From Acidobacteriota bacterium (GTDB lineage: Bacteria > Acidobacteriota > Blastocatellia > Pyrinomonadales > Pyrinomonadaceae): a DNA stretch of 64,000 nt. Below the pieces are notes generated by a model. That model did no database searches, was not told where the DNA came from, and saw only the letters and a list, made by a program, of their open reading frames with translations. A program made the position numbers and the translations under genes. This document shows, one piece after another, positions 42,526-51,934 of the stretch. The stretch spans positions 186,001-250,000 of the forward strand of contig JAFDVK010000012.1 of NCBI GenBank assembly GCA_018269005.1, given 5' to 3'. Positions within the stretch are counted from its first letter, which is position 1. Each line of letters begins with the position of its first letter.

Positions 42526-43620
42526 ATGCTTCGCAAGTTAGGTTTGGTATTAGCGTTCGGAGTGCTCTGTGCAGGCTTTTTCTTTACCGGCGATGCCGAG
42601 AATGTGTTCGCACAGTCGAAGTCGGTTACGCCGACACCTACGCCATCGCAGACACCGCCGCCGATCATTGATGACGAGGTTTTGAAGATCGATACGGAGG
42701 TTGTGAATGTGCTATTCACCGCGCAGGACCGCAACCGTCGCCTTCTAACCAACCTTACGCAAAACGACATCAAGCTGCTTGAGGACGGCGTCCCGCAAGA
42801 ACTCTCGACATTTACTCGTCAGGTCGATCTGCCCCTAAGCCTTTCGATCCTGATAGACGTGAGCGTTTCGCAGCAGCGTACGCTTCCTGACGAGAAGGAC
42901 GCTGCGATCTCGTTCCTCGAATCGGTCGTCAGGCCGTCAAAGGACGAAGTCGCCGTTCTTAGTTTCACCGGCGAAACTACGCTCGAACAGGATATGACGA
43001 GCAACCTCACGCGTCTAAGACGAGCGGTCGAGAATGTCAAATTCGTACCGCCTTCCGGCTATATCGGCGGCGGCGTCGTTGTTGGGGGATCTGTGCCCGG
43101 CACTCCGCCGATTTCAGGTCGAAACCAGGGAATTCAGGGTTCGACCGCTATTTGGGATGCGATCTGGGTAACTTCGCGGGAAGTCCTGGGCCAAGCTCCT
43201 GAGCGAACGCGTCGTGCCATTATCCTGCTGACCGACGGACAGAACACCTCAGGCCAAAAACGCCTTGACGATGCCGTGGATGCCGCGGTTCGATCCGAAG
43301 CGATCATCTATTCGATCGGCATCGGTGATCGATATTATGGCGGCGTTGATAAAGGTACGCTTAACAAGGTCTCAGAACGAACAGGCGGCCGTGCATTCTT
43401 TCCAAGTGACGAAAATGAGCTCCGTCAAGCTTTTGATCAGATCCAGGAAGAGATGCGTTCGCAGTATCTGATCGCATACGAGCCAAGCAATCAGAATCGC
43501 GACGGGTCGTTCCGAAAGATCGAGATCGAGATCGTCAATCCGCAGCTCAAGAACGATAAAGTGAAACTAACGCATCGACAAGGCTATTTCGCACGCTCGG
43601 ATAAACCCGACAAGAAATAG
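42526..43620 (+). CDS. Secreted VWFA-related protein, acidobacterial type (second copy)
   Basis: This 364-residue paralogue of the preceding gene starts at ATG 42526 (AAAGAGG upstream; a GTG one codon earlier is possible). It has a signal peptide, a TPTPTPSQTPPP linker, the pre-domain NLTQNDIKLLEDGVPQEL, and the metal site DVSVS (111-115). A Gly/Val-rich loop (GYIGGGVVVGGSVPGTPP, about 185-200) is absent from the first copy. The C-terminus SQYLIAYEPSNQNRDGSFRKIEI matches the family. Tandem duplication followed by divergence is the likely origin. Confidence 0.93.
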   Translation: MLRKLGLVLAFGVLCAGFFFTGDAENVFAQSKSVTPTPTPSQTPPPIIDDEVLKIDTEVVNVLFTAQDRNRRLLTNLTQNDIKLLEDGVPQELSTFTRQVDLPLSLSILIDVSVSQQRTLPDEKDAAISFLESVVRPSKDEVAVLSFTGETTLEQDMTSNLTRLRRAVENVKFVPPSGYIGGGVVVGGSVPGTPPISGRNQGIQGSTAIWDAIWVTSREVLGQAPERTRRAIILLTDGQNTSGQKRLDDAVDAAVRSEAIIYSIGIGDRYYGGVDKGTLNKVSERTGGRAFFPSDENELRQAFDQIQEEMRSQYLIAYEPSNQNRDGSFRKIEIEIVNPQLKNDKVKLTHRQGYFARSDKPDKK

Positions 43621-43648
43621 CGATAAAGACCGCCGAAGTTCGCCGCTA

Positions 43649-44017
43649 TCAGCTTACCGAAGTGATCCACCAAACATTGCCGCTGGGATCTTCGACCCCG
43701 CCGCTGCGGCCATAGTCCTGGTCGGCCATTTCGGTTATGCTTTTGCCGCCTGCGTCAAGAGCTTTTTTGTAAACGGCGTCCGCGTCGTCAACATATACGA
43801 AAAGATTAGCGGTCGCAGGTTTCCATTCGTCGCGACTCTGCGAAAACATTATAGTGCTGCCGTTGATATTCGCCTCGCAATGGCCGATGATCTCGCCGCG
43901 CATATCCTGATGCGTCATCTCAGCGTTGAAAACGCTCTTAATAAACTCAATAAAGCCGGCAGCATCTTCCATCATCAGATACGGCATCACGGCCTGATGG
44001 CCATTCGGAATATTCAT
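43649..44017 (-). CDS. VOC-family (glyoxalase/PhnB-like) protein
   Basis: This 122-residue protein has the paired beta-alpha-beta-beta-beta units of the vicinal oxygen chelate superfamily: HQAVMPYLMMEDAAGFIEFIKSVFNAE, then HCEANINGSTIMFSQ, NLFVYVDDADAVYKKALDAGG and RSGGVEDPSGNVWWITS. The PhnB-like subgroup often binds no known substrate. The start overlaps the preceding SnoaL-like gene by four bases (ATGA at 44014-44017), indicating coupling. Function beyond the fold cannot be assigned. Confidence 0.88.
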   Translation of the reverse strand: MNIPNGHQAVMPYLMMEDAAGFIEFIKSVFNAEMTHQDMRGEIIGHCEANINGSTIMFSQSRDEWKPATANLFVYVDDADAVYKKALDAGGKSITEMADQDYGRSGGVEDPSGNVWWITSVS

Positions 44018-44418
44018 TTTCTATTTGCCTCCCAATTTTTATCTGCGGGCGTTATATGGCTGAGTACGCACAGCCAACGGCCATCGCGTTCGATGAAAAC
44101 ATCCGTTGACCATTCGTCGGCATCAAATGTCTCTCCGCCAAAATGCGCCGTGTTCACGACTCGGCCCGTCAAGACGGCTGTCTTGCCGTAGATCTTGACC
44201 CGTGCATCGCCGACCATCTCGAACGAACTGTGCGTCAAGGCACCCGAACGGACGAATCCGAGAAAGTGTTCTTTCGTCGCAATGCCGCGTTCCGACACGA
44301 TCACCCATTCGTCGGCCATAAAAGCGCCGATCCGGTCCGCGTCATTCGCCACCATCGCCTCCGCCCAATCCGCACCGAGCTTTAGGAGTTCTTGCTCTAC
44401 AGCTTCCTTATCGCTCAT
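44014..44418 (-). CDS. SnoaL/NTF2-like protein (DUF4440 type)
   Basis: This 134-residue cytoplasmic protein shows the NTF2-like cone fold: LKLGADWAEAMVANDADRIGAFMADEWVIVSERG, a turn, then FEMVGDARVKIYGKTAVLTGRVV and DGRWLCVLSHITPA. DUF4440/SnoaL-like members act as small-molecule binders or isomerases. The ligand is unknown. It is translationally coupled to the VOC protein, so both may handle one compound. It follows the GlcD-like gene by ten bases. Confidence 0.88.
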   Translation of the reverse strand: MSDKEAVEQELLKLGADWAEAMVANDADRIGAFMADEWVIVSERGIATKEHFLGFVRSGALTHSSFEMVGDARVKIYGKTAVLTGRVVNTAHFGGETFDADEWSTDVFIERDGRWLCVLSHITPADKNWEANRK

Positions 44419-44427
44419 ACCATTGCG

Positions 44428-45852
44428 TCAAACAAACATTTTGCCGGGGTTTAGGATGCCGTTCGGGTCGAAGGTATGTTTGATGCCTTTCATTACGGCG
44501 AGGGTTGCGTCATCGACGGCGTAGCTTAAATACGGGGCTTTGACGTAGCCGATGCCGTGTTCGCCGGAGATCGTACCGCCAAGTTCTACCGAGAGTTTGA
44601 AGGTCTCGCTGACGCACTTTCGCGCACGCGCAACGGCGTCGGCGTCATCGCGATCGACAACAAAATTCACGTGAATGTTGCCGTCGCCCGCATGACCGAA
44701 ATTCGCAACGAACGTGTCGTTGCGTTTGCCGATCGCTTCGACGCCCGCGACGAGTTCGGGGACGCGTGAACGCGGCACAACGACGTCCTCGTTGATCTTC
44801 AAGGTGCCGTATTTCATCAAGCTTGGGCTTATCGCACGCCGCACATCCCAGAGTTTGTCCTCTTCTTCTTTCGAGCGTGCGCGGATAACGTCGAAGCCGC
44901 CGTTTTCGCCGATGATCTGCTCGATGAGCCGAGCGTTCTTCTCGACCTCTTCGCGCGAGCCATCAACCGCCACAAGCAAGATCGCCTCCGCATCACGCGA
45001 AAGGCCGAACGCGAAATTCTCTTCGACCGCAGCGATGCAGAATTTATCGATCGCCTCCATCGCCATCGGAAGAAGGCCGTGCGGTGTGAATTTCGTCAAC
45101 ACCTTGCAGGCCGCCGCCATCGAAGTGAAGTTCGCACGTACGGTCGAAGTTGCTTCCGGCATCGGGAGGAGTTTCAGCGTCGCCTCAGTGATGATGCCGA
45201 GCATTCCTTCCGAACCGCACATCAAGCCCGTGAGGTCGAACCCGACGACGTTCTTCACCGTCCGTCCGCCGGTTCGAATAATTTCGCCGGTCCCGGTCAC
45301 GACCTCGAGGCCGAGAACGTGATGTTTTGTAACGCCGTATTTCGGCGTGCGCATACCGCCGGCGTTTTCGGCGATGTTGCCGCCGATGTAAGAGTCTTTG
45401 TAACTCGCGGGATCGGGCGCAAAGAGCAGCCCGACCTCTGCGGCCGCCTGCTGCACGTCGTAGGTCGTAAGGCCCGGCTGACATGTCATGTAGAGATCAT
45501 CGACATTAAGTTCGATGATCGTCTTCATACGGTCGGTTCCGACCACGATGCCGCCGTCAACAGGTACCGCACCGCCCGTGTAACCGACGCCGCCACCGCG
45601 TGCTGTGACGGGAAAGAGATATTCGTTCGCAAGCTTGATGATCGCGGCCATCTCTTGCGTGGTAGCGGGAAAGACGACCGCCTCGGGCGGGAACTTTTCC
45701 TTAACGGCATCGACACCGTAAGGTTCGACGCGCTCGGTATCGACGACGACATTCTCATCGCCCACGATCTCGCGCAGCTTGGCGAGAACCTCCGGCTTTG
45801 AAGCGCTCGTCGTCTTCCGCCCCTCAGAATGAAAATGGATCGATTCGAACAT
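44428..45852 (-). CDS. FAD-linked oxidase, glycolate/lactate oxidase GlcD-like
   Basis: This 474-residue flavoprotein has the FAD-binding PCMH domain (VVFPATTQEMAAIIKLANEYLFPVTARGGGVGYTGGAVPVDGG, then DPASYKDSYIGGNIAENAGGMRTPKYGVTKHHVLGLEVVTG) and the C-terminal domain with FGHAGDGNIHVNFVVDR and SGEHGIGYVKAPYL. It resembles GlcD of glycolate oxidase and D-lactate dehydrogenases. No GlcE/GlcF partners are nearby, so a stand-alone 2-hydroxyacid dehydrogenase is more likely. A lactate-racemase-like gene is encoded at 61326, but no direct link is shown. Confidence 0.93.
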   Translation of the reverse strand: MFESIHFHSEGRKTTSASKPEVLAKLREIVGDENVVVDTERVEPYGVDAVKEKFPPEAVVFPATTQEMAAIIKLANEYLFPVTARGGGVGYTGGAVPVDGGIVVGTDRMKTIIELNVDDLYMTCQPGLTTYDVQQAAAEVGLLFAPDPASYKDSYIGGNIAENAGGMRTPKYGVTKHHVLGLEVVTGTGEIIRTGGRTVKNVVGFDLTGLMCGSEGMLGIITEATLKLLPMPEATSTVRANFTSMAAACKVLTKFTPHGLLPMAMEAIDKFCIAAVEENFAFGLSRDAEAILLVAVDGSREEVEKNARLIEQIIGENGGFDVIRARSKEEEDKLWDVRRAISPSLMKYGTLKINEDVVVPRSRVPELVAGVEAIGKRNDTFVANFGHAGDGNIHVNFVVDRDDADAVARARKCVSETFKLSVELGGTISGEHGIGYVKAPYLSYAVDDATLAVMKGIKHTFDPNGILNPGKMFV

Positions 45853-45986
45853 CGTTTGATGAGACTAACTCCATTTTGCCACGAATTCACGAATGACTGT
45901 ATCGGCGGTTCTCAAAGTGTTTCCCTTTAGGGAGGCTCAATTCTGAGTTCGTGTCCGCAGGTTTCTGCCGCGAATTTTTGAGGGCA

Positions 45987-47636
45987 TTAACCGAGGTGTA
46001 GAATGCTGTCTTCGTTCGTTCCCCTGCGTCCGCGGACGAGGCCTTCGATCAACGTGTTCATTTCTGCTTTTATCGCCGAAGGGTCAGCGAAAAGGCTCCA
46101 CACGTCTCCCGAAAGCGTCTCGACGTTTGCCGTCCGTATCCTCTCGATAAACCTATAGCGATCTCGCGGACTTGGGTGCGAATCGTCATCCGTCGTATCA
46201 CGATCGATCGCAGACGAGAACTGTTCGTCGATCGCCTCGACAGCGGCATCTTCCTGCACCGTCATTTCGTAAAGGTTCTGTAACGGACGGCTCGCGCCGA
46301 GGGCGGCAGAGATCTCCTTGTTCGCAATATGGTTGAACTCGATCTCACTGCGGATCACGTGATCCAGGCCGTTCTTGAAAGCCTCAGAACCAAAAAAGTA
46401 TGCGGCAACGCGGTCGGCAAGCACCTCTTGCAGCCTTGACGCCCCGAGTGTGATCCGCCGGAAAATAAAATGGAACAGTCGCAGGAACTGGAAACCGAAA
46501 TTATAGAACGTCGCAGTTCCCGCATTGAGCATCGCGTCGGCGGTTCGGAGGATATCAATGTTCACGCGGAATGCAATATCGCCGCCCGCCGTATCCCGAT
46601 TGGAAAAGTGGCCATATTCATGAGCAAGGACAGCTCTGAAAGCATTCAAATCGAACCCGTTAAGCACGGCAGTTCCGAGGATCAAAATTCGCTCTGCTTT
46701 ATCCGCCATCTTCGCTCGGAAATTTCCGCGTTCGTAAACTGCAAGGTCAGTCCCCTGCGTGATCCTGATCTCATTGACCGGCCGTGTTCCGACCATCGAA
46801 GCCACGTCCCGTGTCAGCTGCCAGAGCCCCGGCGCTTCCGTCTCGGTGAGTACACGCCCCGGGTCTTCCGGCTTTAGTCGTGTAAAAAGGGACTTGATCA
46901 TATAGAAGACCGTCCCAACGGCAACGAATCCAATGATCCCTACGAGTTTTATTGGAATGGTGCCGACCCAAAGGAACCCAAGAATGATACCGCCCGCGAT
47001 GGCGATTACGAGGAGTATCACGAAAGGCTGCGAGATATAGTAATAGAACCCGGCGATGGAGATGATCCGTCGGTAAAGTTTCTTCAAGCTGCTGTGCTCG
47101 GCCCCTGCGATATCGTTCGGATCGGACGTCTCGATCGCTTTCAGCGTCTTTGCCGATAGCGTACGGCCACCGACAAAGAGAACGAGCAAGCCGACAGCCC
47201 ACAACAAAATCAAGCCGGCGATCACATATCCGATCGTGCGGTAGCGTCCAAGGCCGAAGAATTCTGCGTCGCGGGCTTCGTTCATCGCCGTTCTGACCGC
47301 GGTTGTCGACTCAGGAGGCGCCCCCATTTCCGTCAACCGATCGAGCTCGGCCTCTGCAGCGTTGTATTCGCCCGTGTTTGCAAGGGCGACGGCATTGTAA
47401 TAGACCGCAGCCATGCTGTTTGGGAACTTTTCTCGAAACTTTTTGGCGAAAATAGTGAATTCGTCGTACTTTTCCGCCGCAAGCAAAGATTCGACAAGAT
47501 ATGTCCCGGCGCCTTCGTCCGCCTCATTACTCTTAGACCATGCCTCACGCGAAAGGGCGAGTGCCTCTGAGCTCTCACCGGAAGAAGGCATTTGGGACGG
47601 ATCTGCTGTATTGAATAGGACTGAAACGCGCCCCAC
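45987..47636 (-). CDS. M48-family membrane metalloprotease, downstream part of an amber-split gene
   Basis: This frame encodes a TPR-like segment (about 20-110 from GTG 47636), two to four membrane helices (about 136-157, 200-250) and an M48 peptidase domain with HEYGH (339-343) and a downstream Glu-bearing helix. Ending SALGASRPLQNLYEMTVQEDAAVEAI and DDSHPSPRDRYRFIE are typical of secreted or membrane M48 proteases. Upstream, the same frame continues nine codons to a TAG at 47661-47663 and beyond into the signal-peptide/TPR gene 47661-47981, so the two appear to be one protein broken by a stop. If expressed alone, it lacks a signal peptide, but the first helix could still insert. Confidence 0.85.
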   Translation of the reverse strand: MGRVSVLFNTADPSQMPSSGESSEALALSREAWSKSNEADEGAGTYLVESLLAAEKYDEFTIFAKKFREKFPNSMAAVYYNAVALANTGEYNAAEAELDRLTEMGAPPESTTAVRTAMNEARDAEFFGLGRYRTIGYVIAGLILLWAVGLLVLFVGGRTLSAKTLKAIETSDPNDIAGAEHSSLKKLYRRIISIAGFYYYISQPFVILLVIAIAGGIILGFLWVGTIPIKLVGIIGFVAVGTVFYMIKSLFTRLKPEDPGRVLTETEAPGLWQLTRDVASMVGTRPVNEIRITQGTDLAVYERGNFRAKMADKAERILILGTAVLNGFDLNAFRAVLAHEYGHFSNRDTAGGDIAFRVNIDILRTADAMLNAGTATFYNFGFQFLRLFHFIFRRITLGASRLQEVLADRVAAYFFGSEAFKNGLDHVIRSEIEFNHIANKEISAALGASRPLQNLYEMTVQEDAAVEAIDEQFSSAIDRDTTDDDSHPSPRDRYRFIERIRTANVETLSGDVWSLFADPSAIKAEMNTLIEGLVRGRRGTNEDSILHLG

Positions 47637-47660
47637 TAGGTTATCAACCGATCGTTCGTG

Positions 47661-47981
47661 CTAAAGGGCCTTTTCGGTAAGCGCAAGAGCGTCAACGCGT
47701 TTCCCGAGTCCGGCAAGAGCGTACGCCTTGCGCCGCAATGCAGGGTCAAAATCGGGCGCCTTTTCGAGAACCTGCGAATAGAGCTGCTCCGCTTCTGCGA
47801 ATTTGTCGGCATCCAGCGCCTTTGTTGCAGCGACGAATGTTTCGGCGGATCCGGGAGCAGCCGCCTTGAGCTTCTCAAGGATCGGTGCCTCCAGAGTCGG
47901 ATCCCGCTCCTGCTTCTGAGCAATGGCGGCAGAGACAAAAATTGACAAACACAGGACTATGGCAGCGAGGAGTTTAGGCAT
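47661..47981 (-). CDS. Signal-peptide/TPR N-terminal part of the split M48 protease gene
   Basis: This 106-residue frame starts at ATG 47981 with a signal peptide (MPKLLAAIVLCLSIFVSAAI) and carries one to two TPR units (FVAATKALDADKFAEAEQLYSQVLEKAP). It ends at TAG 47661-47663 directly after the helix ALALTEKAL, in the middle of a repeat. The following codons (HERSVDNLVGRVSVLFN) are in the same frame and continue the TPR pattern into the M48 gene. The stop therefore looks like a nonsense change rather than a natural end. Confidence 0.75.
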   Translation of the reverse strand: MPKLLAAIVLCLSIFVSAAIAQKQERDPTLEAPILEKLKAAAPGSAETFVAATKALDADKFAEAEQLYSQVLEKAPDFDPALRRKAYALAGLGKRVDALALTEKAL

Positions 47982-48165
47982 AGGGCGATGGAAACATTGA
48001 GGTCCTAAGATGGGGTCGATATCAGATGAGGGCGATTCTAGCACACCTGCGGCTAGATGCAAGGCACCCGTCCCCCCTCTCTTTTTCGGCAAATCGATCG
48101 CATTTCTGCTACACTCTTCGCACCGACTTCTTAAATTCATTCCAGGTAAAAGGTAACCGTAAGCT

Positions 48166-49572
48166 ATGGCAGAGAACGAAGAACTTCCGCCCGATAATTA
48201 CGAACGTGAATTGACGACCGATCTCGACGACGAAACGCCGGACAAGCCGAAAGGCATGGCGCTGCATACAAAGATCTTCATCGGGCTCGGAGTTGGCGTC
48301 TTTGGCGGCCTGATCGCAAATTACGCGGTCGGCGGCAAAGACCCGTGGCTCGTTTGGACGGTCGATAATTTCACGAAACCGATCGGCACGCTTTTTTTGA
48401 ATCTGCTGTTGATGATCGTCGTCCCGCTCGTCTTTTCCTCCCTCGTCGTCGGCGTCGCAGGGATCGGCGATATCCGAAAGCTTGGCCGTATCGGCGCGAA
48501 ATCATTCGCCTATACGCTCGTGATATCGGCTATCTCGGTCGTCATCGGATTGACGCTCGCAAACACTATACAACCGGGCAAACGCATTAGCGAGCAGACG
48601 GCGGCGGTTCTCAAGGCCGAATTCTCGAGCGGTGCATCGGCCGCGACCGACGCTCAAAAGAAAGCTGCCGAGACGGCAAAGTCGGACTCGCCGATGATGC
48701 AGGCGGTAAAGACCGTCGTGCCGAGCAACATATTCAACTCGCTCTCCGGAACGAGCCCGAATATGCTCCACATAATGTTCTTCGCTCTGATCTGCGGTAT
48801 AGCGATCACGCTCCTGCCGGCGCCGGTCTCGGAGCCTTTCGTAAAATTCAATGAGGCGTTGTTCGCGATCACCGCAAAGATCATCGACATCGTGATGAAG
48901 CTTGCGCCGTATGCGGTCGCGTGTCTGCTATTTAACAACATCGCGCAGTTCGGGCTTGAGCTGCTCGCATCGCTCGGCTGGTTCGTCGCAACCGTGCTAT
49001 TGGGGCTCGCGATACATTTCTTCGGAGTGTATTCGGCGGCGATCTATTTTCTTTCGAAGATCAATCCGATCGACTTCTTCCGCCGTATCCAGACCGTGAT
49101 ATTGACGGCGTTCTCGACCTCTTCTTCGAACGCAACGCTGCCGACGGCATTGCGTGTGTCGAATGAAAACCTCGGCGTGCCGAAGGAGATAAACAACTTC
49201 GTTCTCACCGTAGGTGCGACGGCAAACCAAAACGGCACAGCACTTTACGAGGGTGTAACGGTGCTATTCCTCGCGCAGCTTGCGGGCGTCGATCTTACGT
49301 TGGGCTTGCAGCTCTCGGTCGTTTACCTTGCGATCTTGGGCGGCATCGGTACGGCCGGTGTTCCGTCCGGTTCGATTCCGTTTATCATCGGAATTCTCTT
49401 TATGATCGGTATCGATCCCGCGTTGATCGCGATCATCATCGGCGTGGATCGTATTCTTGATATGTGCCGAACTACGCTGAATGTTGTCGGCGATCTGACA
49501 GCCGCCACCTACGTCGCACGCAGCGAGGGTTACGAACTTCTGCAGACGAGCGAATCCGGAGGCATCGGTTAA
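48166..49572 (+). CDS. Dicarboxylate/amino acid:cation symporter (DAACS family)
   Basis: This 468-residue protein belongs to the glutamate/dicarboxylate:cation symporter family (GltP/GltT/DctA type). It has about eight helices and two re-entrant loops. HP1 reads AFSTSSSNATLP (Ser-rich tip), TM7 reads GATANQNGTALYEG (NMDGT motif with Gln for Met-Asp), HP2 is GGIGTAGVPSGSIPF and TM8 is GVDRILDMCRTTLNVVGD, with the substrate and cation ligands. An N-terminal acidic extension and a long extracellular loop (about 140-180, Ala/Ser/Lys-rich) are variable. Substrate (glutamate, aspartate or C4-dicarboxylate) cannot be fixed from sequence. Confidence 0.94.
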   Translation: MAENEELPPDNYERELTTDLDDETPDKPKGMALHTKIFIGLGVGVFGGLIANYAVGGKDPWLVWTVDNFTKPIGTLFLNLLLMIVVPLVFSSLVVGVAGIGDIRKLGRIGAKSFAYTLVISAISVVIGLTLANTIQPGKRISEQTAAVLKAEFSSGASAATDAQKKAAETAKSDSPMMQAVKTVVPSNIFNSLSGTSPNMLHIMFFALICGIAITLLPAPVSEPFVKFNEALFAITAKIIDIVMKLAPYAVACLLFNNIAQFGLELLASLGWFVATVLLGLAIHFFGVYSAAIYFLSKINPIDFFRRIQTVILTAFSTSSSNATLPTALRVSNENLGVPKEINNFVLTVGATANQNGTALYEGVTVLFLAQLAGVDLTLGLQLSVVYLAILGGIGTAGVPSGSIPFIIGILFMIGIDPALIAIIIGVDRILDMCRTTLNVVGDLTAATYVARSEGYELLQTSESGGIG

Positions 49573-49580
49573 CAGAGAGT

Positions 49581-50291
49581 ATGTTTCCGATTGGCGACGA
49601 CAATTCCGACCGAACTATCACGCCCTTTGTGAACTACGCGTTCATTGGGCTGAATATCCTCGTCTTCCTTGCTTTTCAGCAGCTTGGTTCTAACGAGCAT
49701 TTTACGTATGCCTTTACGCTCGTTCCGCGCGAGATAACGACAGGGCAGGACATCATCGCGAGCATTCCAATCATCGGCCCTGCCGGGAAGGCCGTCGGCG
49801 AGATACAGAATTATGCGGCTCCGTTAGGAGTGTATTTCAACGTTATCTCGTCGATGTTCATGCACGGCAGCATAATGCACATCGCGGGAAACATGTTGTT
49901 CCTTTGGATCTTCGGCGACAACCTTGAGAATCTGCTCGGGCACGTCCGCTATGCCGCCTTCTACCTTCTTTGCGGGGTCGCGGCGGCGTTCGGCCAGATC
50001 CTTATGGGACCTGATTCGCTCATTCCGATGCTTGGAGCTTCGGGTGCGATATCGGGCGTACTTGGCGGCTATGTCCTGCTTTTCCCGAAGCGGCAAGTAC
50101 GCGCGATCATCTTCAATTTCCTGACGACCGTACCGGCATTTGTTGCGATCGGCATCTGGATCGTCTATCAGCTTGTTTCAGGCTATTTTACCGACCCCGG
50201 GACGGGCGGCGTCGCTTATGCCGCACACATCGGCGGCTTTGTCGCGGGTGCGGCGACCGTTCATCTTTTTGCTCTCGGCAGAAGCCGTTAA
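49581..50291 (+). CDS. Rhomboid-family intramembrane serine protease
   Basis: This 236-residue protein has six to seven membrane helices and the rhomboid catalytic dyad: Ser154 in GASGAIS and His216 in AHIGGF. The oxyanion-hole His/Asn appear in FMHGSIMHIAGNMLFLW (Asn104). ATG 49581 starts nine bases after the symporter gene. The TDPGTGGVAYAAHIGGF region is typical of bacterial rhomboids that cleave transmembrane proteins. The substrate is unknown. Its end overlaps the end of the convergent GT2 gene by four bases. Confidence 0.95.
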   Translation: MFPIGDDNSDRTITPFVNYAFIGLNILVFLAFQQLGSNEHFTYAFTLVPREITTGQDIIASIPIIGPAGKAVGEIQNYAAPLGVYFNVISSMFMHGSIMHIAGNMLFLWIFGDNLENLLGHVRYAAFYLLCGVAAAFGQILMGPDSLIPMLGASGAISGVLGGYVLLFPKRQVRAIIFNFLTTVPAFVAIGIWIVYQLVSGYFTDPGTGGVAYAAHIGGFVAGAATVHLFALGRSR

Positions 50292-51934
50292 CCTTCGATG
50301 TCGAAGGCGGCGTCATCCATCGAAAGATTTCGATTGTAGAACGGGTCGTGTGCAGTTTCCAACGGCCACATCTTTTGCAGTTGTGCGGCCTCGCGAGACG
50401 AGATCTCTCGTCGCCACTCCCGCGTATTCTGCATAACGACATACGGCGTATAAGCCACACGCAGGCCTTTCTGCCAAAGTCGTAAGCACATATCAACATC
50501 AAAGAGATCGTTTGGAAACTCGTCCGCACGAAAGCCGCCAAGGCTCTCGAACACCTCTTTTCGAATGGCGAGAGCACGCCACGAGACCGCCGAATAGTTA
50601 CCGATCAATCCGGCACGAAAAAAATAGCCGTTCGCGTCTTCCGGATAGCCGTGATGTGCCTGGCGTACGACGCCGTCGCCGCCGAGGATCAGGCCGGTTT
50701 CGTCGAGCGCTCCGTCCTTGCGCAAGATCTTACACCCGACGGCACCGATCTCTTTCTGTAAAGCAAATGAAGCTAATTCCGCAAGCCAATCATTCGTATG
50801 CGGTGCGAGGTGGTGATCGACAAAGATGATGACATCGCCCGTCGCGCGTTCACAGGCGGAGTTCAGATCCTTTGCAAGTTGGGTCGAGCCTGCAACATAG
50901 ATAGTTTCGCAGCTTTCGATATCGAAATGCGCTTCCTCGCCAACGGCGATAAGCGAAGTTTCTGCCCGCGTATGTGGATATCGAACCCGATTGAGTCCAT
51001 CCGCCGCTTCAATTACGTCCGCTTCAACGCCTTTGCGCTTTAGATGGTCTGCGATCGCAACGCGTGCTTTCTCAAATGCGTACGGTTTTGCCCCTCGGCT
51101 CGCCGCAACGCTCGTCTCGACAGCGCGCCAGTGATAAAGGATCCGTGGAATGTGTCGTATCTCTTGCGGCGAGATCCGCTCGATCACACGCAAAGCAAGA
51201 TCGTAGTCCTGACTTCCCTCAAGCCCGATACGAAATCCGCCGATCTCCCGCAAAAGCTCCGTTCTATAGCACGAAAGATGCGTTACCATATTGAGCGAAA
51301 GCATCAGATCGTACGAAAAGTCGGGCTTGAACTTCGGGTCCGTGCGGTTTCCTTGCGTGTCGATGACATCTTCGTCGCTGAAGATCATCCTTGCATCGGG
51401 AAACTTGTTCAGTTCGGCAGCTACGAAATAGAGTGCGTCCTCGGCGAGTTCGTCGTCGTGATCGAGCAGAACGCAAAACTCTCCCGTCGCCAACTCAAGT
51501 GCAGAATTCGAAGCAGCGGAAATGTGGCCGTTCTCTTCGCGGAAAACGACCTTTATGCGAGGTTCGGCGGCTGCGAGCTTTTCGAGAAAGGAGCGAACGT
51601 GCGGCTTTGTCGATGCGTCGTCGGCGACGCAGAGTTCCCAATTCGGATAGATCTGTCGCCGAACCGAATCGACACATCTTTCGAGCCAGATCTCGTCTAT
51701 ATTGTAAACGGGCAGAATCACGGAGATCTTCGGTTTTTGCTCAAATGCCTCGATCTCATCCCGCATTTTCTTGCGCTCTGCATCGTTCAAAAATTCGCCT
51801 GCAACAAATCGTTCGTAGGCTCCCGCATTCCTCTTTTTGCGCGCAAAGGCTCGGAGAATGGCGGCAAATCCGGCCACACCGGTCTTTCGGAAAGCGGCAG
51901 CTATTCGTCCGAATTTTTCCCCGCCGTTGCTCAT
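50288..51934 (-). CDS. GT2 glycosyltransferase
   Basis: This 548-residue protein has an N-terminal extension (about 75 residues) and a GT-A fold glycosyltransferase domain: SVILPVYNIDEIWLERCVDSVRRQ, WELCVADDAST, REENGHISAASNSALELATGEFCVLLDHDDEL. A second region with EIGAVGCKILRKDGALDETGLIL and FDVDMCLRLWQKGLRVAYTPYVV suggests a second GT2-type module, as in large rhamnosyl- or O-antigen transferases. It lies in the polysaccharide export cluster; the sugar and acceptor are not known. Starts overlap the following gene by four bases. Confidence 0.9.
   Translation of the reverse strand: MSNGGEKFGRIAAAFRKTGVAGFAAILRAFARKKRNAGAYERFVAGEFLNDAERKKMRDEIEAFEQKPKISVILPVYNIDEIWLERCVDSVRRQIYPNWELCVADDASTKPHVRSFLEKLAAAEPRIKVVFREENGHISAASNSALELATGEFCVLLDHDDELAEDALYFVAAELNKFPDARMIFSDEDVIDTQGNRTDPKFKPDFSYDLMLSLNMVTHLSCYRTELLREIGGFRIGLEGSQDYDLALRVIERISPQEIRHIPRILYHWRAVETSVAASRGAKPYAFEKARVAIADHLKRKGVEADVIEAADGLNRVRYPHTRAETSLIAVGEEAHFDIESCETIYVAGSTQLAKDLNSACERATGDVIIFVDHHLAPHTNDWLAELASFALQKEIGAVGCKILRKDGALDETGLILGGDGVVRQAHHGYPEDANGYFFRAGLIGNYSAVSWRALAIRKEVFESLGGFRADEFPNDLFDVDMCLRLWQKGLRVAYTPYVVMQNTREWRREISSREAAQLQKMWPLETAHDPFYNRNLSMDDAAFDIEG

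Noticed and set aside
47636..47938. 100-codon minus-strand frame ending at the M48 gene start
   Set aside because: It is out of frame with the TPR coding sequence, which has a signal peptide and repeat pattern; Arg/Ser/Leu-rich shadow composition.
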